In this document: piece after piece, positions 58,978 to 64,000 of the stretch
Layout of the letters: the number at the start of each line of letters is the position of its first letter
Position numbering within the stretch: the stretch's first letter is position 1
DNA from: DASXUL01 sp036504855
GTDB lineage: Bacteria > Armatimonadota > DTGP01 > JAKQQT01
DNA length: 64,000 nucleotides
Assembly (NCBI GenBank): GCA_036504855.1
Contig: DASXUL010000016.1
Span: 21,533-85,532, forward strand
Direction of reading: 5' to 3'
Position numbers and translations under genes: made by a program
Notes under the pieces: model-generated
Databases searched by the model: none
Told to the model about the DNA's origin: nothing
What the model saw: only the letters and a program-made list of their open reading frames with translations

Positions 58978-60492
58978 TTACAGGCCGGGCGTTAGCCCCA
59001 GCGCGATGCGCAGCACCGTGACGGCGTCGGTCAGATCCACGTGGTCGTCGCCGTAGCCCACGCCGCCGCGGCTCACGTACTTGCCCGAAGCGCCCACCGG
59101 CGTTACGTCGCCCGGAAGCGGCGAGGAGACGAGGACGCTACCAGCGGAAGTCGCCTGGCTGCCGAGAACGGAATAGTCGCCGGGCGAAACGAACACGTGC
59201 AGGCGATGGTTGGTGGCATCCAACGCGTACACCCATTGCTGCGCATCCATCGCCACGTCGCGCAGTTCGGCGCCGAGGCCCACGAAGAGGGCCGCGGAGT
59301 CTGTAAAGTCCCGGTTGGTCTGGAAAACGCGGCCGTCGTTGCTGGCCAACAGGATCGTATCGGAGGCGTCATCGATGCACGCGCCGTAGTAGCCCACGGC
59401 GTTGGACGCGAGTGTGGAGACCTTCGCGCCGGCTGCGTTGTACTTCCCTGCGTCGTCGGCGGTGAGGCTGACCACGTAGGAGTTCCCGCCGGAGTCGCGG
59501 ACTACATCCTGGACCCAGTTGGCGCCGGGGGTGGCAGCGGCCAGCGACGGCGCCGCGGCGTTGCCCGTGCTGTCGGTGGGGACGTTTCGCCTCCAGAGGC
59601 TGTTGCCGGGGTTGAGGTCTTCGTCTGTGGTGTAGACGCTGGTGGATCCGCCCGCGCTCTCCACCCACACCGAGGAGATGCTGCCATGGATCTTGGCGCC
59701 GGAGCCGTCTGTTACGAGTCCGCTGAGCGCGCGCGCCCCCCCGGCCGGGTAGGGGTAAGCGAAGAAGGGACGCACCGCGCTGACGTCAGCGTCCGCCACG
59801 AAGAGAGCCGCGTGGGGGTCACTGGCATCGGTGATGTAAACCTTGGCGTCTGGCCCGACAGTGACGCGAAAAGGGCTGTTGGAGCTGGAGGCCCAGGGCC
59901 CCAGCGAGCCGATATCCGCATTGCGGGCCCGAGCGTCGGCGAAGGCGGGGGTAAGATCCGGGTTGAGGGCATACACGCCTTCCACGGTGGAGCGGTTCGC
60001 CGTTGCGCCGGCGGCGCCCTCCGTGACGTAGATGCGTCCGAACGCGGAGCTTCCGGCAACTCGGTTCACGTCCACGCCCCGCGGACTGGCGAACTGCAGC
60101 GCCTCGTCGGCGGCGGTCGGCAACTCGAAGAAGTCCGGCGCGGTGACATCCTGCCCCACAACGGTCACCCGCACCTGAAGCTGGCCGGCCGGCACGCCGG
60201 AGGAATCGATGGCCACCTGGTTGGCGCCGCGGGCCGTGCCGGCTTCACCGGGGTAGAGCGAGATAGTCTGGATCACCGTTCCCTGCCGCAGGAAGTCCAG
60301 CAGGATGCGTGAGAGGCCGCCCGGCACATAGAGCCCGGCGCCGGACAGGGTGTACGAGACGGTGAGGCTCTCGCCGGCCATGAGCGCGGCTGGCGTTGCC
60401 CGCACGTCCGACACGTTCACCCGCAGGACGCCGGCCCCAACAGGGGCGCAGGCGATTAGCAACGCGCTCAAGGAAAAGAGGAATCGGTTCAT
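58978..60492 (-). CDS. Secreted protein with beta-propeller-like body and dockerin segment
   Basis: 504 residues from the ATG at 60492 with AAGGAG. Signal peptide (RFLFSLSALLIACAPVGAG). First domain (LRVNVSDVRATPAALMAGESLTVSYTLSG) is Ig-like; then repeated strands with RVTVGPDAKVYITDASDPH, NSYVVSLTADDAG and DVAMDAQQWVYALDATNHRLHVFVS, like NHL/six-bladed propellers. The end GVGYGDDHVDLTDAVTVLRIALGLTPGL is one dockerin-type repeat only. It probably docks or sits on the surface. It is divergent from the phosphatase gene at 60581. Confidence 0.78.
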   Translation of the reverse strand: MNRFLFSLSALLIACAPVGAGVLRVNVSDVRATPAALMAGESLTVSYTLSGAGLYVPGGLSRILLDFLRQGTVIQTISLYPGEAGTARGANQVAIDSSGVPAGQLQVRVTVVGQDVTAPDFFELPTAADEALQFASPRGVDVNRVAGSSAFGRIYVTEGAAGATANRSTVEGVYALNPDLTPAFADARARNADIGSLGPWASSSNSPFRVTVGPDAKVYITDASDPHAALFVADADVSAVRPFFAYPYPAGGARALSGLVTDGSGAKIHGSISSVWVESAGGSTSVYTTDEDLNPGNSLWRRNVPTDSTGNAAAPSLAAATPGANWVQDVVRDSGGNSYVVSLTADDAGKYNAAGAKVSTLASNAVGYYGACIDDASDTILLASNDGRVFQTNRDFTDSAALFVGLGAELRDVAMDAQQWVYALDATNHRLHVFVSPGDYSVLGSQATSAGSVLVSSPLPGDVTPVGASGKYVSRGGVGYGDDHVDLTDAVTVLRIALGLTPGL

Positions 60493-60580
60493 GTCGAGCT
60501 CCTTCTGTGGTTCCCTCGCGGGCCATCTTAAGGACACTATAGTGTGAATAGTTGCCATATCGCTCAAGAAGGAGCCGACC

Positions 60581-62002
60581 ATGATCCGCTTGCGCAGCTT
60601 GATGCCCGCCTTCCTCTTTGCCCTTGCCGCGTGCCGTTGCGGCGCCGCCACCGTGGTGAAAGGCCCATACCTTCTGTGGGTCACCGATCACACCGCGATT
60701 GTCATGTGGGAGACCACCGCGCCCACCGCCGCTCGTGTAACGTTCACTCCGCCCACGGGCGCCGCGCAGACGGTGGATGTTCTCGCTACCGCCACCGTGG
60801 AGCAGGCTCGCATCGACACGCTCACGGCCGGCACGCGCTACACGTTCACCGTGGACGCGGGCGCGCAACGCCTCGGTGACGGAGCCTTCCTCACCGACCG
60901 GCGCGAGGCGTACCCCATCACCTTCGCCGTGGTCGGCGACAACCAGTCCTACCCGGACCGCTTCCTCAACATCAACCGCCGCCTCATGAAACGGAACCCG
61001 GAGTTCGTCATCAACACGGGGGACATCACGGGAGACGGGAACAACTTCTCGCTCTGGAGCACCGAGTTCTTCACTCCGTCGAAGGACGTTCTGCGCTTCG
61101 CGCCCTGCTACGTGTCCATCGGCAACCACGAGGCCAACTCGCCGGATTTCCGGCGCTTCCTGCCGTATCCGGAGACCGTCACCGCCACGCCGGTGGAGAG
61201 CCGGGGGCACTACTACAGCTTCCTCCGCGGCAACATGGCCTTCCTGGTCTGCGACGCGGAGTGGGACATGAGCCCCGGCAGCGCGCAGTACCAGTGGATG
61301 GAGAGCACGCTCTCCTCGGCGGCCTTTCAACAGGCCACCTGGCGCGTGGCCTACTGCCACCAGCCGGCGTACTCGGTGGGCTGGGAGGGCTACGACGGCA
61401 CGCCGGCCGTACGCAACTACGCCTTCCCCATGTTCCAGAAGTACGGAGTGAGCATGTTCTTCTCCGGTCACACGCACGATTACGAGCGCACCATCATCGG
61501 CGACATCGTGCACGTGATCAACGGCGGCGCCGCGGGCGGCAACGAGAACTGGGGCCGCAACTGGCTGCAATCCGTGCGCTACGCCAACATCTTCTTCTAC
61601 CTCATCGTGAAGGTGAACGGCGACAAGCTGGAGGTCTCCTGCTATGACAACGGCGACCGCCTGGTGGACCGCTACTCCATCCAGAAGGGCAAGTCGCTGA
61701 CGCTGCCAGGCGCTCCGCAGATCGTGCGCGGGCCGAAGACGGGCGCCAGGGGGCGGCAGTACATTACGCTGAAATACCCGGCCGGCGGAACCGGCCGGTA
61801 TCGCTACCGCGTGGCCGTTGAGGAACGGAAATCCGAGGACGGATTCTGGGAGGCCACCCCAGTCATGTACCCGGCCGACCAGGAAGTGACCGTTCCAGTG
61901 GACGTGAACGGCGCCGGCACGTACCACATCATCGCCCAGGCCCTGGATGCCCAGTACTGGCCCAGCGCCTGGACCGAATCCGCGGCCTTCTCGGTGCAGT
62001 AA
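60581..62002 (+). CDS. Secreted purple-acid-phosphatase-like metallophosphoesterase
   Basis: 473 residues, ATG 60581 with AAGGAG. Signal peptide (LMPAFLFALAACRCGA). An N-terminal fibronectin-like purple acid phosphatase domain (VVKGPYLLWVTDHTAIVMWETTAPTAARV) is followed by the catalytic domain: AVVGDNQ, NTGDITGDG, GNHEAN, CHQPAY, GHTHDYER supply the ligands of the two-metal site. AEWDM is the usual extra loop. The C-terminal part (VAVEERKSEDG) is a further beta-sandwich. It hydrolyses phosphate esters outside the cytoplasm. Confidence 0.9.
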   Translation: MIRLRSLMPAFLFALAACRCGAATVVKGPYLLWVTDHTAIVMWETTAPTAARVTFTPPTGAAQTVDVLATATVEQARIDTLTAGTRYTFTVDAGAQRLGDGAFLTDRREAYPITFAVVGDNQSYPDRFLNINRRLMKRNPEFVINTGDITGDGNNFSLWSTEFFTPSKDVLRFAPCYVSIGNHEANSPDFRRFLPYPETVTATPVESRGHYYSFLRGNMAFLVCDAEWDMSPGSAQYQWMESTLSSAAFQQATWRVAYCHQPAYSVGWEGYDGTPAVRNYAFPMFQKYGVSMFFSGHTHDYERTIIGDIVHVINGGAAGGNENWGRNWLQSVRYANIFFYLIVKVNGDKLEVSCYDNGDRLVDRYSIQKGKSLTLPGAPQIVRGPKTGARGRQYITLKYPAGGTGRYRYRVAVEERKSEDGFWEATPVMYPADQEVTVPVDVNGAGTYHIIAQALDAQYWPSAWTESAAFSVQ

Positions 62003-62005
62003 AGA

Positions 62006-62087
62006 CGGATACACCACAAAGACACAAAGGCACAAAGATCCGGATACATTTCCGCCTTTGTGCCTTTGTGTCTTTGTGGTGTATCCG
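62006..62087. repeat. Perfect 32-bp inverted repeat, ACACCACAAAG type
   Basis: Arms 62006-62037 (CGGATACACCACAAAGACAC and on) and 62056-62087 are exact complements over 32 bp, with an 18-base loop. It fills the space between the convergent phosphatase and recF genes (stop codons 3 and 6 bases away). The arm resembles 2329-2351. It may act as a bidirectional terminator. Confidence 0.95.
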
Positions 62088-62092
62088 CGTGG

Positions 62093-63232
62093 TTACTCCG
62101 CATGCCGTGAGATGGCGGCGGCATTCACTTTCCAGAGGGCCGAGGTGTCCAGGAAACCGTGGGGGAAGCGGCGGGTGGTGGTGCTGGTGATGAAGCTCTG
62201 GCGGCCGGTGAGCGCGAGGTCCACCAGGCGACGGGCGCGCGCATCGTCCAACTCCGCGAGGATTTCGTCGAGGAGCAGGATAACGGGCTCGCCGGCTTCC
62301 TCTTCCATCAGGTTCATCTCGGCGATGCGCAGCGAGAGGGCCACGCTGCGCTGCTGCCCGAGGCTGGCATAAGTGCGGGCGTCGGCGCGGCCGATGGCGA
62401 AGGTCAGATCATCGCGGTGCGGCCCCGCCAGGGTGATTCCGCGCACGAACTCGTCCGCGCGCACAGCCGCGAGGCGGGCTTCGAACGCCTTCTGCACGTC
62501 ATCGCCAAGATCGCCCACGCTTGGCGCGTAGGAAACGGAGAGTTCCTCGCCGCCGGCCAGGTCCGAGTGTACCGCCCGAGCCCGGCCCTCCATGTCGCGC
62601 ACGAACTCCGCCCGGCGTTGGGTGACCCGCGCGCCGTAGTGCACGAGTTGTTCGTCCCAGGCCAGCAGGCTTCCGCCGGCGTCATATCCGCCGCGGGCCC
62701 GGATGGCCTTCAGGAGCCTGTTCCTCTGCTCCAAAACGCGGCGGTACTGCGCCAGGTGGAAGCAGTAACGCGGGCTGATCTGGCAGAGGGCGGCGTTGAC
62801 GAAGCGGCGGCGCCCAGAGGGCTCTCCACGCACGATCTCCACGTCGTCCGGCCAGAACCCCACGGTGAGCATTTGCCCCAGGAGGTCCACCGCACGGGGG
62901 TGGCGCACGCTGTTGATGCGAACGGTTTTGGACACGCTGTTCGGTGAGACGGGGTTCTCCGGCGGCGTGAGGATGACGTCCAGCGTGAGGTCATTCGCCG
63001 CCTCGCGGCTAACGTCCGCGCTGGCGTGCATGACGGTTTCGTCGAAGGAGACGAGTTCGCCGTCCCGTCCCGCGCGAGGCGACTTGCTGGTGGAGAGCAA
63101 CGTGAGCGCCTCAAGGACGTTGGTCTTGCCCTGCGCGTTGCCGCCAACCAGGACGTTGGCGCCCGGCTCCGGGGCGAAATCCAGTTGGGCGTAGTTGCGG
63201 AAGTTCGTCAATCTGAGCCGCGTCACGTGCAT
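62093..63232 (-). CDS. recF: DNA replication and repair protein RecF
   Basis: 379 residues, the family length. LRLTNFRNYAQLDF, Walker A GGNAQGKTNVLEAL (about 31-44), GPHRDDLTFAIG, signature region SLGQQRSVALSLRIAEMNLM and Walker B PVILLLDEILAELDDARARRLV are all intact. RecF loads RecA on gapped DNA. It is not followed by gyrB or dnaN here, but the upstream neighbours are outside the window. The start has no strong site. Confidence 0.95.
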   Translation of the reverse strand: MHVTRLRLTNFRNYAQLDFAPEPGANVLVGGNAQGKTNVLEALTLLSTSKSPRAGRDGELVSFDETVMHASADVSREAANDLTLDVILTPPENPVSPNSVSKTVRINSVRHPRAVDLLGQMLTVGFWPDDVEIVRGEPSGRRRFVNAALCQISPRYCFHLAQYRRVLEQRNRLLKAIRARGGYDAGGSLLAWDEQLVHYGARVTQRRAEFVRDMEGRARAVHSDLAGGEELSVSYAPSVGDLGDDVQKAFEARLAAVRADEFVRGITLAGPHRDDLTFAIGRADARTYASLGQQRSVALSLRIAEMNLMEEEAGEPVILLLDEILAELDDARARRLVDLALTGRQSFITSTTTRRFPHGFLDTSALWKVNAAAISRHAE

Positions 63233-63312
63233 AACCCCATCCTAGACCAGATGCGCGGGCAGATAGCCAAGCAAGCGTCCGATCCTGCACCGAAAAAAGA
63301 TCGGGCGTTCGA

Positions 63313-63342
63313 TTGACATGCCCGACAGGCGCTCGCTATAAT
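63313..63342 (+). promoter_or_regulatory. Near-consensus sigma-70 promoter
   Basis: TTGACA at 63313-63318 and TATAAT at 63337-63342, 18 bases apart: both hexamers are perfect. Transcription would start near 63349. The leader begins with GTCCCCGCGGGGAC, a short hairpin, then TATTTTTGGAGGAG. It is the only perfect -35/-10 pair noticed in the window. Confidence 0.85.
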
Positions 63343-63392
63343 CCGGTTCGGCGTCCCCGCGGGGACGACTATTTTTGGAGGAGCAGAGACAA

Positions 63393-63506
63393 GTGAACAA
63401 GCAGCTCTCGACGATTCGCGTGACGGCATCGGCGTCTGGCATTGACGCCGGCTTTGTTGCGCATCGCCTCGCAACGTCCTGCTCCGTGTTCGGAGGGCGC
63501 GTCTAG
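63393..63506 (+). CDS. Possible 37-residue peptide in a short transcript
   Basis: GTG start nine bases after GGAGGAG (63377-63383); reads MNKQLSTIRVTASASGIDAG then FVAHRLATSCSVFGGRV and TAG. The peptide has one Cys and a basic centre; no family was recognised. It is set between the consensus promoter and a T-rich terminator, so the unit of about 220 bases is complete. It could be a real peptide, a leader peptide, or a small RNA in which the ORF is not used. Confidence 0.5.
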   Translation: MNKQLSTIRVTASASGIDAGFVAHRLATSCSVFGGRV

Positions 63507-63533
63507 CCACGCCCACCCAACGATACCGAAGCC

Positions 63534-63571
63534 GGGCCCCAGCGAGCGCGACCTCGCTGGGGCCCTTTTTT
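63534..63571 (+). terminator. Intrinsic terminator
   Basis: GGGCCCCAGCGAG pairs exactly with CTCGCTGGGGCCC around CGCGAC, followed by six T. It is the best terminator in the window and closes the transcript started at 63349. Confidence 0.93.
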
Positions 63572-63646
63572 GCGCCCCGCAACAGACGTTTCTATGAACA
63601 CGGGCCTCCGCCAAAGAGAGGCCGAGTAAGAGCGAAAGGACCGACC

Positions 63647-63868
63647 ATGCACAACTATATGAAGCCGCAGGGCGCCGCCGAGGCGACGCTGCCGCGGCCG
63701 CGAACAGCCGTCCGGCCCCCCGCCCGGCTCGGGTGGGTCAGCCGCCTGGCCCGACTCGCCGCGCGCACAACCACAGAAGCGCCGGCCGAGCACTGGCTTG
63801 TTAACGAACGCAACTTCGCCGCGCTGGCGCTGGGGGCGATGGCCGCCCAGATGCGCGGTGACCGCTGA
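63647..63868 (+). CDS. Uncharacterised small basic protein
   Basis: 73 residues from the ATG at 63647, with GAAAGGA upstream. Pro/Arg-rich N-terminal half (EATLPRPRTAVRPPARLGWV), then SRLARLAARTT and a C-terminal helix NERNFAALALGAMAAQM. No family. It follows the terminator by 75 bases and so should have its own promoter. A real gene is plausible but not proved. Confidence 0.5.
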   Translation: MHNYMKPQGAAEATLPRPRTAVRPPARLGWVSRLARLAARTTTEAPAEHWLVNERNFAALALGAMAAQMRGDR

Positions 63869-64000
63869 ACCCGGCGAACGGCACGCTCGTTTGCCATCGG
63901 AGCGCGCGAAAATCGAGCTCCGCATTTCGTGAAACTTCGGCCCCAGCGGGCCGTATGAAGAGACTGAGGGGCCGAGACAGGCCCGAAGTAAAGAGCCTCG
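63869..64000. other. Right-edge region with structured, unassigned sequence
   Basis: CGGAGC pairs with GCTCCG (about 63899-63924). Further on, ACTTCGG (near 63930) pairs with CCGAAGT (near 63985), enclosing GGCCCC and GGGGCC segments. It may be a 5' leader RNA of a gene outside the window. It did not match any riboswitch motif I could recall. Confidence 0.3.

Noticed and set aside
60245..62035. 596-codon minus-strand ORF
   Set aside because: It is antisense to the purple-acid-phosphatase-like gene, which has all metal motifs.
63930..64000. TPP, cobalamin or glycine riboswitch
   Set aside because: None of the conserved core strings of these classes could be found.

Overview
The window is a high-GC bacterial chromosome segment, densely coded on both strands. 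It carries ordinary housekeeping and metabolic genes plus many secreted or envelope proteins. The best lineage clues are three PEP-CTERM proteins (one cut by the left edge), an outer-membrane porin with an N-terminal SLH domain and a terminal phenylalanine, an LptD/OstA-like protein, dockerin-like C-termini and a type IV pilin-like protein. This suggests a Gram-negative-type (diderm) environmental bacterium, perhaps Armatimonadota or a related phylum. That assignment is inference from family content; no rRNA is present.

Layout. 1-4 kb: PEP-CTERM tail, a large heptamer-repeat array, two unknown genes, a BamE-like small protein, a methyltransferase and tRNA-Arg(CCU). 4-8.5 kb: CDGSH protein, then a minus-strand run (unknown, THUMP-like methyltransferase, Cys/Met-metabolism PLP enzyme, YgfZ-like). 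8.7-14.3 kb: HAD phosphatase, Eis-like acetyltransferase, FemAB-like protein, serine hydrolase, divergent alanine racemase. 14.4-20.1 kb: STAS protein and a complete branched-chain amino acid ABC transporter (livKHMGF) with a thioesterase inserted in the middle. 22.3-25.2 kb: two tandem signal peptidases I, aroQ, M24 aminopeptidase. 25.3-31.5 kb: Cys/Met-rich secreted peptide, giant beta-helix/dockerin protein, M16 peptidase, STAS protein, holA. 31.6-33.2 kb: paralogous PEP-CTERM pair. 33.6-38.4 kb: hypF-hypC-hypD-hypE hydrogenase maturation operon. 38.5-45 kb: ribokinase, a small XRE/membrane pair, a zinc-ribbon membrane protein with an inserted fibronectin-like segment, CCA transferase, PHP phosphoesterase, dienelactone-hydrolase-like protein. 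45-49.3 kb: Gfo/Idh oxidoreductase and sugar isomerase, pilin-like protein, cold-shock protein, YkgJ-like protein. 49.4-54 kb: envelope genes. 54.3-58 kb: canonical-looking alanine racemase, pheA, NYN protein and a broken pheA duplicate. 58-64 kb: secreted proteins, purple-acid-phosphatase-like enzyme, recF, and a near-consensus promoter reading a 37-codon ORF ending at a strong terminator.

The most unusual layer is the intergenic DNA. At least three kinds of dispersed inverted repeat recur: (i) elements made of degenerate 7-bp units (GCTGATN / GCATTCA type), usually as two opposed arms around a unique centre and sometimes abutting a start codon; (ii) two elements sharing a 32-bp core (30/32 identical) but carrying completely different 25-bp inverted arms; (iii) ACACCACAA-type perfect or near-perfect hairpins between convergent genes. 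These, the small transcription unit at the right end and the duplicated pheA tail are the main leads. I did not find a defence island, CRISPR array, prophage or transposase.
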